Below, piece by piece: positions 9,070 to 16,154 of a stretch of 64,000 nucleotides of DNA. The stretch is from Chryseobacterium sediminis (GTDB taxonomy: Bacteria > Bacteroidota > Bacteroidia > Flavobacteriales > Weeksellaceae). Location of the stretch: NCBI RefSeq assembly GCF_008386505.1, contig NZ_VUNZ01000001.1:2101937-2165936 (forward strand), written 5' to 3'. A program made the position numbers and the translations under genes. Position 1 is the first letter of the stretch. Every line of letters starts with the position of its first letter. The notes under the pieces were generated by a model. The model saw only the letters and a list, made by a program, of their open reading frames with translations, did no database searches and was not told the DNA's origin.

Positions 9070-9111
9070 AGCCAGCAGTCTCCTTTACGATGTAGATATG
9101 TTGGCTTTTTT
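9070..9111 (+). terminator. Plus-strand terminator hairpin
   Basis: AGCCAGCA (9070-9077) pairs with TGTTGGCT (9099-9106) including one G-U pair that only works in the plus-strand RNA, followed by TTTTTT. It lies 235 bases after the stop at 8835, so the 207-residue gene has a long 3' UTR or another short transcript ends here. Confidence 0.6.
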
Positions 9112-9469
9112 ATTTATTTACAGCCAAATTCCTTACTGCAACAAAATAATATATCATTCCTCCGGCAAAATAGGCAAATACATCAAAAACATCTCCGGTA
9201 AAGCGTTCAGATAGTTTCGGGCAAAGTACTTCAAACAAAAAAGACAGGTAAAGTATTGATGTCAATACAAATTTCAGATCTGGTTTCCATTGATAACCTA
9301 AGATTGAATTCATCGTATATTCTATGAGATAACAATACATTGGAACAGTGATACCATCTGTAAAATAATCATTAATAAAAGGAATATAAATTCCGTTTCG
9401 TCTCAGTAAAACAATCATTCCCCAAATTGCCAGCCCCAGCAAAAACCAATATGAAATACTTTTGTTCAT
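9110..9469 (-). CDS. VanZ-like small membrane protein
   Basis: 119 residues with about four membrane helices. The C-terminal part FEVLCPKLSERFTGDVFDVFAYFAGGMIYYF has the VanZ-like layout (acidic residue, R-x-x-D-x-x-D, then a Gly-rich helix). Function of such proteins outside glycopeptide resistance is unclear. Its ATG overlaps the stop of a 44-codon ORF upstream (TAATG), indicating translational coupling. Confidence 0.65.
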   Translation of the reverse strand: MNKSISYWFLLGLAIWGMIVLLRRNGIYIPFINDYFTDGITVPMYCYLIEYTMNSILGYQWKPDLKFVLTSILYLSFLFEVLCPKLSERFTGDVFDVFAYFAGGMIYYFVAVRNLAVNK

Positions 9470-9603
9470 TACATATGCAGTACTGCCATTATGATCCCAA
9501 GAATTACCTGCAGTATTTTTGAAATAACTTCCTGAGGGTCTGTTTTACTTTCATTTTCGTTTTTGCCTGCTGATTCGTAATCAAATTTTTGTTTACCTTC
9601 CAT
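9469..9603 (-). CDS. 44-residue small protein upstream of the VanZ-like gene
   Basis: ATG at 9603 to TAA at 9469. The first ~25 residues are charged (MEGKQKFDYESAGKNENESK), the last ~18 hydrophobic (ILQVILGIIMAVLHM), so it looks like a C-tail-anchored membrane peptide. Support: a TATATTTG box 20 bases upstream, a stop that overlaps the next ATG by one base, and position behind a palindromic operator. I do not recognise the family. Confidence 0.6.
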   Translation of the reverse strand: MEGKQKFDYESAGKNENESKTDPQEVISKILQVILGIIMAVLHM

Positions 9604-9622
9604 TACCCTATATTTTGTATTG

Positions 9623-9630
9623 CAAATATA
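9623..9630 (-). promoter_or_regulatory. TAnnTTTG promoter box for the 44-aa ORF / VanZ-like operon
   Basis: Minus-strand TATATTTG lies 19 bases before the ATG at 9603 and next to the 9633-9656 palindrome. Confidence 0.55.
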
Positions 9631-9632
9631 TT

Positions 9633-9656
9633 AAATTAGAACAATTGCTCTAATTT
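9633..9656. promoter_or_regulatory. 24-bp near-perfect palindrome, candidate TetR operator
   Basis: AAATTAGAACAATTGCTCTAATTT pairs at 11 of 12 positions around a central AATT. It lies between the divergent VanZ-like operon and the TetR gene at 9702 and abuts the operon's promoter box, so it is the natural binding site of that regulator. Confidence 0.6.
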
Positions 9657-9689
9657 TAAAAATATGATTTATATCCATTCTTATATTCT

Positions 9690-9697
9690 TATCTTTG
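9690..9697 (+). promoter_or_regulatory. TAnnTTTG box 4 bases before the tetR start (leaderless)
   Basis: TATCTTTG is followed by ATGT and then ATG 9702. Transcription would start at or next to the start codon. Confidence 0.55.
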
Positions 9698-9701
9698 ATG
9701 T

Positions 9702-10322
9702 ATGAAGACCAAGGATAAAATTCTGTCTAAAGCATTGGAATTATTTAATGACAAGGGATATAACAATATTACCACAAGACATATTGCGGCTGAACTTAAC
9801 ATCAGTGCGGGCAATCTCCATTATCATTTCAGGCACTCGGAAGACCTTATTAAAATTCTTTTCTCAAAGCTTACCCTGAAAATGGATGACCTGCTGAGCC
9901 AAATGAAAAAAAGGGAGAATAAAAGCCTTGAAGATCTTTACCAATTTACCTATTCTACCTGTGAAATCTTTTATTTCTATCGTTTTATATTTATCAATTT
10001 TATAGATATCCTGAATCGGATTCCTGAAATAGAATCCAAGTATGAAGGGATCAATTTCAGTAGAAAAGAGGAATTCCAGCTCATCTTTTCAGATCTTCAA
10101 AAGAGTAATATTTTTCAGAAAGATGTTCCCCATTTTATTGTGGATTGTCTTACTGAACAGATTTTCATTATTGCAGACAACTGGCTTACTCACAACAGGC
10201 TTATCTTAAAACTCAGTCCCCATGAAGCAATACAGCATTATACGCTTCTGCAGATGAATCTTTTTTATCCATTACTCAATAAAGAACAGCAAAAACTTTA
10301 TGAACAACATTATGTCCAATAA
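9702..10322 (+). CDS. TetR/AcrR family transcriptional regulator
   Basis: 206 residues. The helix-turn-helix is ILSKALELFNDKGYNNITTRHIAAELNISAGNLHYHFRHSEDLIKILF; the C-terminal part is helical with aromatic residues (FYFYRFIFINFIDIL). The GNLHYHF recognition helix is the form usual in Flavobacteriia. It stands divergent from the 44-aa ORF/VanZ-like operon with a 24-bp palindrome between. The GNAT gene overlaps its 3' end, so the two are co-translated. Confidence 0.88.
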   Translation: MKTKDKILSKALELFNDKGYNNITTRHIAAELNISAGNLHYHFRHSEDLIKILFSKLTLKMDDLLSQMKKRENKSLEDLYQFTYSTCEIFYFYRFIFINFIDILNRIPEIESKYEGINFSRKEEFQLIFSDLQKSNIFQKDVPHFIVDCLTEQIFIIADNWLTHNRLILKLSPHEAIQHYTLLQMNLFYPLLNKEQQKLYEQHYVQ

Positions 10323-10794
10323 TCATCTAATTACCATAAGAAAAGGAATCAGCGGTGATCTCACGGAAATGTTGCAGCTTTTTGCCAATACGATAGATGA
10401 AGTATGCAAAAAAGATTATAATTACCAACAAATTGAAGCATGGAAATCCGGTGCTGAAAACGAAGAAAGATGGATGAATGTGATCAACAGTCAATATGTT
10501 TTAATTGCTGAACACAGAAATCAGATCGTGGGTTTCTGTACGCTTGATAAAGGAAATTATATTGATCTGTTTTTTGTACACAAAGATTATCAGCAGAAAG
10601 GAATCGCAACACTTCTTTACCATGAAATAGAAAAAAAAGCTCTGAAGCACCATGAGAAACAAATCACAGCAGATGTAAGCAAAACCGCCCGAACTTTTTT
10701 TGAAAAAATGGGTTTTTATATGATTGAAGAACAGACTGTTTATGTAAAAGGGATTGCTCTAACCAATTATAAGATGGTAAAAAATTTTTCTTAA
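10312..10794 (+). CDS. GNAT family N-acetyltransferase
   Basis: About 160 residues. The acetyl-CoA site is the YQQKGIATLLYHEIEKKA segment (Q/R-x-x-G-x-A), preceded by DLFFVHKDY on beta-4, and the C-terminal RTFFEKMGFYMIEE motif is typical. Substrate unknown. The start at 10312 (MSNNHLIT) or 10300 both overlap the upstream tetR stop at 10322; I prefer 10312 because the domain begins right after it. Confidence 0.85.
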   Translation: MSNNHLITIRKGISGDLTEMLQLFANTIDEVCKKDYNYQQIEAWKSGAENEERWMNVINSQYVLIAEHRNQIVGFCTLDKGNYIDLFFVHKDYQQKGIATLLYHEIEKKALKHHEKQITADVSKTARTFFEKMGFYMIEEQTVYVKGIALTNYKMVKNFS

Positions 10795-10804
10795 TTTCTG
10801 AATT

Positions 10805-11623
10805 ATGGAATTACCACCAGAATACAATGAATTTAGGATTTCAGTTCCTCAGGAATTTGAAAGTGTATTCACTCATTTTTATTTTGCTGAAAATACTTCT
10901 GATATACGGGTTACAAAAACTCTTTTGCCCACTTATCAGACCATCTTGTTATTCTGTTTTGGAGAAAGTGCTACGATGTCTACGCGTGAAAAGACAACCG
11001 TTAGCGTTGATAAATGCATGGTATTTGGCCCTGTGAGACAATCTTTTGAATATATGCTTCCGGCAGGCTGTTCTATTCTGGTTGCCAATTTTAAAGATGA
11101 TGCTTTCTTCAGGTTTTTTGGAAAGGTATCTATTGAACAGTCGGTAAGACATCCTGACGAACTGTTGGAAGAAAATTGTTTTACAGATCTTTGGCATCAG
11201 CTGGCAAAATTAGCTTCAACTACAGAGCAAGTGAATCATATCCTGGAATTCTGCCGGCCTTATCTTCAGCATCAGGATACCACCAGCAAGCTTTTGAGCA
11301 GTTTTGAAAATGATCTTTTAAATCCTGTCAAAGTAATTGCAGAGCAGACTCAGCAGACAGAAAGAAATATTCAGCGTAAGCAGAAAGAACAATTTGGATA
11401 TTCTTTGAAAGAACTTAACCGCTATAACCGTTTTTTAAAAGCTGTAAAAGTCATTGAAGAAGAAACCGGAAAGCAGAATAAAGTGAAATGGTTTACCATT
11501 ATTGATGAGTGCGGTTATTATGATCAAAGCCAGCTTATTCATGATTTCAGGCATTTTATGAACATTTCGCCTGCCCAGTATTTAAAATTTCAACAGGAGA
11601 TCTGTAATCCAAAATCTAAATAA
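10805..11623 (+). CDS. AraC family transcriptional regulator
   Basis: 272 residues. The N-terminal ~150 residues form a cupin-like sensor domain of the DUF6597 type; the C-terminal ~100 residues contain the two helix-turn-helix motifs of AraC proteins (VIAEQTQQTERNIQRKQKEQFG and DECGYYDQSQLIHDFRHFMNISPAQYLKF). It starts 10 bases after the GNAT gene and precedes a flavodoxin-fold oxidoreductase that it may control. Confidence 0.85.
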   Translation: MELPPEYNEFRISVPQEFESVFTHFYFAENTSDIRVTKTLLPTYQTILLFCFGESATMSTREKTTVSVDKCMVFGPVRQSFEYMLPAGCSILVANFKDDAFFRFFGKVSIEQSVRHPDELLEENCFTDLWHQLAKLASTTEQVNHILEFCRPYLQHQDTTSKLLSSFENDLLNPVKVIAEQTQQTERNIQRKQKEQFGYSLKELNRYNRFLKAVKVIEEETGKQNKVKWFTIIDECGYYDQSQLIHDFRHFMNISPAQYLKFQQEICNPKSK

Positions 11624-11664
11624 TCCGTTTCGTTTTCTTACAATTTTTGCAAAACACATCCTGC

Positions 11665-11672
11665 TACTTTTG
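11665..11672 (+). promoter_or_regulatory. TAnnTTTG promoter box for the oxidoreductase
   Basis: TACTTTTG with TTG at 11647-11649 (15-base spacing); ATG follows at 11700. Confidence 0.55.
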
Positions 11673-11699
11673 TCTCATTAATCTTAACAAGAAAAAACA

Positions 11700-12290
11700 A
11701 TGAGACATTTAATAATTTATGCCCATCCGAATGAGAACAGTTTAAATCACCAATTTTTAAACACTGTTGTTGACACACTTGAATCCCAAAATCAGGAGAT
11801 TGTAGTGAGAGATTTGTATAAAACAGGTTTCGATCCTGTATTTTCTTTGGCTGATATGCAAGGACAGCGCATGGGAAAAGTAGCTAATGATATACAACTT
11901 GAACAGGAATATATTTCTTGGGCGGAACAGATTACATTTATTTATCCTATCTGGTGGACTGGTCTTCCTGCAATCATGAAAGGCTATATAGACCGTGTCT
12001 TCAGTTACGGTTTTGCCTACCGTTATGATCACGGTATACAGAAAGGACTTCTCACCGGTAAAAAAACAGTAATTATCAATACCCACGGAAAATCTCATGA
12101 AGAATATGAACAAACCGGAATGGATAAGGCGCTCACTTTAACCTCTGATAACGGAATTTTTATCTACTCCGGACTGGAAATTATCAGACACTTATTTTTT
12201 GATAAAGCAGATAAAGCGGCTTCAGAAAATCTTGAGATCTGGAAAGATCAAATTAAAAATTTATATTCTGAACATGCACTTCATTATTAA
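11700..12290 (+). CDS. NAD(P)H-dependent oxidoreductase, flavodoxin fold
   Basis: 196 residues. The start HLIIYAHPNENSLNHQFLN is the phosphate-binding loop of the NQO1/MdaB/KefF-type family, and YPIWWTGLPAIMKGYIDRVFSYGFAY is its hallmark flavin-site motif. Such FMN/FAD quinone or azo reductases detoxify quinones in the cytoplasm. It has its own promoter immediately behind the AraC regulator gene. Confidence 0.9.
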   Translation: MRHLIIYAHPNENSLNHQFLNTVVDTLESQNQEIVVRDLYKTGFDPVFSLADMQGQRMGKVANDIQLEQEYISWAEQITFIYPIWWTGLPAIMKGYIDRVFSYGFAYRYDHGIQKGLLTGKKTVIINTHGKSHEEYEQTGMDKALTLTSDNGIFIYSGLEIIRHLFFDKADKAASENLEIWKDQIKNLYSEHALHY

Positions 12291-12601
12291 ATAACAATTG
12301 ATAAAAACAACACTGATAAACAGACTATTAAATCACTATTAATCAACACCTATTGGCTGACAAAGAAAATAATAAAATATAGTTTTTGCATCTTTATTCT
12401 GTATTTTACTTTTAAGAAATTTATGGCATGAAATTAGCTTCAAAAACCGCAAGTAAAATTGTTTTGAACCATTATTTTAAGCCATTAAGATTGATGGATG
12501 GTTAAGTTTTTATTTAAAAACAAATCTTGTTATAACCCTGCAATGCGTCTTAATGGTTTAAATATTGGATCCTCAGGAAATTCCTGTATATTTATACAAC
12601 A
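12291..12601 (+). other. Intergenic region upstream of the tyrS leader
   Basis: AT-rich and without a convincing gene. CCATTAAGA (12482-12490) and TCTTAATGG (12548-12556) are exact inverted repeats 57 bases apart. A hairpin GTTTTTA/TAAAAAC lies at 12506-12521. A 25-codon ORF (12428-12505, MKLASKTASK...) is present but has no independent support. Confidence 0.4.
12565..12594 (+). promoter_or_regulatory. Promoter of the tyrS leader transcript
   Basis: TTG at 12565-12567, 19 bases, then TATATTTA at 12587-12594: good spacing, last consensus base A instead of G. Transcription would start a few bases before or at the leader ATG (12602). Confidence 0.55.
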
Positions 12602-12700
12602 ATGAAACATCTAAACAGTATATTACGTCTTCCATTCTTCAGTGAATATTACGTTCCGAGCTATCGTTCGGGAAGACTTTCTATATCTGTAATTCAATAA
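12602..12700 (+). CDS. Leader peptide of the tyrS attenuator (32 residues)
   Basis: ATG 12602 to TAA 12698-12700. It contains tyrosine codons 16, 17 and 21 (…FFSEYYVPSYRSG…), so 3 Tyr in 6 residues. It sits between a promoter and a terminator hairpin directly in front of a tyrosyl-tRNA synthetase gene. RNA pairing downstream of these codons fits a classical stalling attenuator. Inference, but coherent. Confidence 0.7.
   Translation: MKHLNSILRLPFFSEYYVPSYRSGRLSISVIQ
12654..12677 (+). promoter_or_regulatory. Attenuator hairpin 1:2 and antiterminator arm
   Basis: TTCCGA (12654-12659) can pair with TCGG(G)AA (12668-12674). The right arm region GTTCGGG (12666-12672) can instead pair with CCCGGAC (12724-12730), all 7 positions with one G-U, which would break the terminator. 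A further pair GTCTTCC (12627-12633) / GGAAGAC (12671-12677) also competes. Confidence 0.55.
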
Positions 12701-12721
12701 AATAATCTAACGTATATATAG

Positions 12722-12749
12722 AGCCCGGACAGTACCTGTCCGGGCTTTT
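12722..12749 (+). terminator. Terminator / attenuator hairpin in front of tyrS
   Basis: AGCCCGGACAG - TAC - CTGTCCGGGCT, an 11-bp perfect GC-rich stem followed by TTTTCATTTT; 20 bases before the tyrS ATG. With the leader peptide upstream it reads as an attenuator rather than the end of an independent gene. Confidence 0.8.
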
Positions 12750-12768
12750 CATTTTAAAATTATTCAAC

Positions 12769-13968
12769 ATGATCCATTTACTACAAGAAAATGTGGCTAT
12801 CATCCTGCCTGAAAACGGCTTGGAAGAAAAACTTACAAAAGCCAAAGAGGAAAACAGAAAACTATCTATCAAGCTGGGATTTGACCCTACCGCTCCGGAT
12901 CTTCATCTGGGACATGCGGTAGTGCTAAAAAAACTGAAGCAGTTTCAGGATTTGGGGCATCAGATCATTATCGTTGTTGGAAGCTTTACGGCGAGAATTG
13001 GTGATCCTACAGGTAAAAATAAGACCCGAAAACCATTAAGTACTGAAGAGGTACAGCATAATGCCCAAACTTATATCAGTCAACTTTCCAAAGTAATTGA
13101 TGTTCAGAAGACAAAGATTGTTTTCAATTCTGACTGGCTGGATGCGTTTGATTTTTCAGAGGTTATCCAACTGATGTCAAAAGTTACTGTTGCTCAACTG
13201 ATGCACCGCAATGATTTTAATAAAAGATTTACAGAAAACACCCCTATTGCAATGCATGAACTTGTATACCCAATTCTTCAGGGTTTTGATTCTGTAAAAA
13301 TTGAATGTGACATCGAAATGGGTGGTACAGACCAGCTCTTCAACTGTACAATGGGAAGACAGCTTCAGGAAGTACACGGAATGCCTGCACAGATCGTCAT
13401 GTGTATGCCATTACTGAAAGGGCTTGACGGAAAGGAAAAAATGAGCAAATCACTGAATAATATTATCGGGCTGACAGATGAACCCAATGAGATGTTCGGA
13501 AAAACAATGTCTATTCCGGATGCGTTGATTGAAGAATTTATCAACCTGACCACAGATTTCTCGATGGAGGAAAAAACGATCCTTGTTTCGAGAATCACAG
13601 GAGGTGAAAATCCTATGAATATTAAAAAACTCATTGCTAAAAATATCATCAGCCAATACCATGATGATGCTTCAGCAGAAAATGCGGAACAATTCTTTAT
13701 CAATCAGTTTCAGAATAAAAATTTTGAAGAAAAAGTATATGAACCTGTTTCTATACAGTCTTTGAAGCCCATTCAAAACAAGGTATCTGTTGTGGAACTT
13801 TGTCATCAGCTTAAAAGTGACCTCAGCAAATCGGCAGTCCGAAGATTAATTGAAAATGGAGGCATTCAAATCAATAATATCAAAATAACAAACGCTGATG
13901 AAGAAATGGAACTGATCTCTCAAACGAAGATAAAAATCGGAAAAAGAAGTTTTTTTGAGTTAATATAA
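12769..13968 (+). CDS. tyrS: Tyrosyl-tRNA synthetase (TyrZ-like type)
   Basis: 399 residues. Class I synthetase charging tRNA-Tyr. HIGH is HLGH (residues 46-49, in DPTAPDLHLGHAVVLKKL), KMSKS is residues 224-228 (GKEKMSKSLNN), and the C-terminal ~60 residues are an S4 RNA-binding domain (LSKSAVRRLIENGGIQINNIKI). The N-terminal pattern KLGFDPTAPDLHLGH is the form of the second (TyrZ-like) bacterial type rather than the usual type with YVGIDPTA. The leader peptide with tyrosine codons and terminator upstream suggests it is induced when charged tRNA-Tyr is scarce. Confidence 0.94.
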   Translation: MIHLLQENVAIILPENGLEEKLTKAKEENRKLSIKLGFDPTAPDLHLGHAVVLKKLKQFQDLGHQIIIVVGSFTARIGDPTGKNKTRKPLSTEEVQHNAQTYISQLSKVIDVQKTKIVFNSDWLDAFDFSEVIQLMSKVTVAQLMHRNDFNKRFTENTPIAMHELVYPILQGFDSVKIECDIEMGGTDQLFNCTMGRQLQEVHGMPAQIVMCMPLLKGLDGKEKMSKSLNNIIGLTDEPNEMFGKTMSIPDALIEEFINLTTDFSMEEKTILVSRITGGENPMNIKKLIAKNIISQYHDDASAENAEQFFINQFQNKNFEEKVYEPVSIQSLKPIQNKVSVVELCHQLKSDLSKSAVRRLIENGGIQINNIKITNADEEMELISQTKIKIGKRSFFELI

Positions 13969-13971
13969 AAA

Positions 13972-14126
13972 TGGAAGATGGGAACTGGAGGATAGAAGTC
14001 TGTTGGACAATAAACTGATGAACTTTTTTGATTGATATATTTTTGAAAAATAGAGATTAAAAACAGAAGAGTTCTTTACATCACAAAAATAACCTCCAGC
14101 TTCCTTCTTCTCTCTTCCCTTCTTCA
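13972..14126. repeat. Polypurine/polypyrimidine inverted repeat element
   Basis: GGAAGATGGGAACTGGAGG (from 13973) and CCTCCAGCTTCCTTCTTC (from 14093) are near-complementary; the core GGAA(G)CTGGAGG pairs exactly except for one bulge. It fills the gap between tyrS and the exonuclease and looks like a dispersed intergenic repeat. Confidence 0.45.
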
Positions 14127-14166
14127 ACTTATTTCAATATCTTCGTTCCGTTAAAAACTATTTCCA

Positions 14167-14688
14167 ATGAGCTATATCATGGTTGACATAGAATCCGATG
14201 GTCCGATTCCCGGTGATTTTTCAATGGTTTGTTTCGGGGCTGTACTTGTCACGGAGGAACTGGACACTACTTTTTATGGAAAACTGAAGCCTGTTTCTGA
14301 GAAATTCAACCCTGATGCTTTAGGGGTTTCCGGTTTTAGCAGAGAAGAGACAATGAATTTTGATGATCCTCAGAAAGTAATGCTTGCGTTTGAAGACTGG
14401 ATTAAAATTCATTCTAAAGGCAGACCAATATTCATTAGCGATAATAATGGTTTTGACTGGATGTTTATCTGCTGGTATTTTCATCATTTTATCGGACGGA
14501 ATCCTTTTGGTTTTTCTTCGAGAAGACTATCTGATCTTTATTGCGGACTGGAAAAAGATACTTTTGCCCAATGGAAGCATCTTCGTAAAACGGAACACAC
14601 TCACAATCCGGTAGATGATGCTAAAGGAAATGCAGAAGTTTTGCTGCACATGAAAAAGGAAATGGGACTGAAAATTGTATTAAAGTAA
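14167..14688 (+). CDS. 3'-5' exonuclease, DEDD (RNase H-like) fold
   Basis: 173 residues. Motif I is D7-x-E9 (MVDIESDG), a middle Asp lies in ISDNNGFDWMF, and the third motif is HNPVDDAKGNAEVLL (H-x4-D), giving a DEDDh-like site. This resembles the small 3'-5' exoribonucleases of the Rv2179c type. Substrate (RNA or DNA) cannot be decided. A GNAT gene follows 24 bases downstream. Confidence 0.82.
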   Translation: MSYIMVDIESDGPIPGDFSMVCFGAVLVTEELDTTFYGKLKPVSEKFNPDALGVSGFSREETMNFDDPQKVMLAFEDWIKIHSKGRPIFISDNNGFDWMFICWYFHHFIGRNPFGFSSRRLSDLYCGLEKDTFAQWKHLRKTEHTHNPVDDAKGNAEVLLHMKKEMGLKIVLK

Positions 14689-14701
14689 GAACTCTAATTT
14701 T

Positions 14702-14709
14702 TATTTTTG
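14702..14709 (+). promoter_or_regulatory. TAnnTTTG box 3 bases before the GNAT start (leaderless)
   Basis: TATTTTTG, then AAT, then ATG 14713. It also overlaps the TTG that would give a longer ORF (14707), which favours ATG 14713. Confidence 0.45.
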
Positions 14710-14712
14710 AAT

Positions 14713-15153
14713 ATGAATCCTGAACTTCGCTACAAAAAAGCTGATGATACCGATATTGATTTTCTTCTTGATCTCAGAATGAAAACCATGAATCCCCATT
14801 ATAAAACGTCAGGGCTTTCTACTGACAGTGAAACCACCTTACAAAGAGTTCTGTATCAGTTTGAAAAAGCAGATATTATTTTTTTAAACAACCAACCCAT
14901 CGGGCTGTTAAAAGTAGACAGAACATTTACCAACATTGAGGTCCTTCAACTTCAGATTGCCCCTGGCCAACAAGGAAAAGGTCTTGGAAAAAAGATTTTA
15001 TCTGATATTCTGGAGGAAGCTTCATTAGCAGGAAAAACGGTATCATTAAGTGTTTTAAAAACCAATAAAGCACAGCATCTTTATAAAAGCCTTGGTTTTA
15101 AAATAATGGGTGAAGATGAGTATTCTTATTTTATGGAAACTGAAAGGCAATAA
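14713..15153 (+). CDS. GNAT family N-acetyltransferase
   Basis: 146 residues. The acetyl-CoA loop is IAPGQQGKGLGKKILSDILEEA (Q-x-x-G-x-G) after the VLQLQ strand, and AQHLYKSLGFKIMGE is the C-terminal GNAT motif. Substrate unknown. Start chosen at the ATG; an in-frame TTG at 14707 lies inside the promoter box. Confidence 0.85.
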   Translation: MNPELRYKKADDTDIDFLLDLRMKTMNPHYKTSGLSTDSETTLQRVLYQFEKADIIFLNNQPIGLLKVDRTFTNIEVLQLQIAPGQQGKGLGKKILSDILEEASLAGKTVSLSVLKTNKAQHLYKSLGFKIMGEDEYSYFMETERQ

Positions 15154-15509
15154 ATTAAAAACAGCTTCCTTCATGAACTTATGTTCGTAATCCTTCAGGT
15201 TATGTTCAGGATAATAGCACTTTCCTATTGAGTATTCGTCTCAATAATCGCTCAATCATTCTTTTAATTTTTACAAAAAAACGACTTATAAGGATACGTA
15301 TTCTCTACTTATGATCGGAGTAATCAAGTGTTGAAACCTGTATCTGTATTTATTTTTAGTACTTAACCACTACTGCATTTCATTTTTAATAACTGCCAGC
15401 ATTCTAAAGCTATATACCTTTGTTTCAACTTCACAAGCCGGTATCGTGAATCTGATCATTGCACAACGATTTAAAAGATCGTACAGTATTAACAAGTAAC
15501 TTAAAAAGA
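15154..15509 (+). other. Intergenic region with promoter of the secreted-protein gene
   Basis: AT-rich, no ORF I trust. TACCTTTG at 15415-15422 is a good -7 box about 88 bases before ATG 15510, leaving a long leader. Nothing else is recognisable. Confidence 0.5.
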
Positions 15510-16154
15510 ATGCAAACAAATTTACTTTTTAAAAGGATCTTAATGATTTCCTTTATCATTTTCAGCCTCAAAAGCTTTGGCAGAATCATCGTATTAAATA
15601 TTAATAATGGTAATTCTGACGGTTCCCTTTTCCAAATGAATGAAAATGTGGTCATTGGTGATAAGATTCGATTTACTAACAATTTTAACTTCGCTATCAA
15701 CCAACAAAACAACAGCTTTATAAGTGGACCTGAAGGTAATATTCCTATCAACATTCAACCGGGAAGTTATTATGAGTTTGAGCTAACCTCAGATACTCAA
15801 ACAATGTTCACTTTTGTTCATATGAATATGGTCCAGAACAAGTACTATAATAGTAGAATCAATTTAACATTTTCTGCTTTAGGAGTAAATGAGACACTGG
15901 GGAAGACTTCAGAAAAACTGATGATATTTCCTAATCCCTGTACTGATGTACTGCATATGAAGTCAGGAGACAACATGCAGCAGATAAGTCTTTTTGACTC
16001 GAATGGAAGGTTACTGTTTGACAAAAAAACAGTGAATTCAAAGGGCAATAATAAAGATGACATTAATATGTCCGCTTATACAAGAGGAAGATATTTTCTG
16101 AGGATAAGAAATGCTGACGGATCTTATTCAAAAGCTAATGTTATAAAAAAATAG
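15510..16154 (+). CDS. Small secreted protein with type IX secretion C-terminal domain
   Basis: 214 residues from ATG 15510. A signal peptide (LLFKRILMISFIIFSLKSFG) is followed by a ~120-residue beta-rich domain of unknown type. Residues ~140-214 are a Por/type A sorting domain: KLMIFPNPCTDVLHM, then ISLFDSNGRLLF, MSAYTRGRYFLRI and a terminal KANVIKK. It is thus exported through the Sec and type IX systems to the surface or medium. A longer start at 15459 adds 17 residues in front of the signal peptide and is unlikely. Confidence 0.85.
   Translation: MQTNLLFKRILMISFIIFSLKSFGRIIVLNINNGNSDGSLFQMNENVVIGDKIRFTNNFNFAINQQNNSFISGPEGNIPINIQPGSYYEFELTSDTQTMFTFVHMNMVQNKYYNSRINLTFSALGVNETLGKTSEKLMIFPNPCTDVLHMKSGDNMQQISLFDSNGRLLFDKKTVNSKGNNKDDINMSAYTRGRYFLRIRNADGSYSKANVIKK

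Noticed and set aside
11757..12113. 118-codon minus-strand ORF
   Set aside because: Antisense to the flavodoxin-fold oxidoreductase; no promoter or homology pattern.
12428..12505. 25-codon ORF upstream of the tyrS leader
   Set aside because: No promoter box close by, no coupling and no informative codons; kept only as a note in the intergenic entry.
15431..15754. 107-codon minus-strand ORF
   Set aside because: Overlaps the promoter and 5' half of the T9SS-cargo gene on the other strand.
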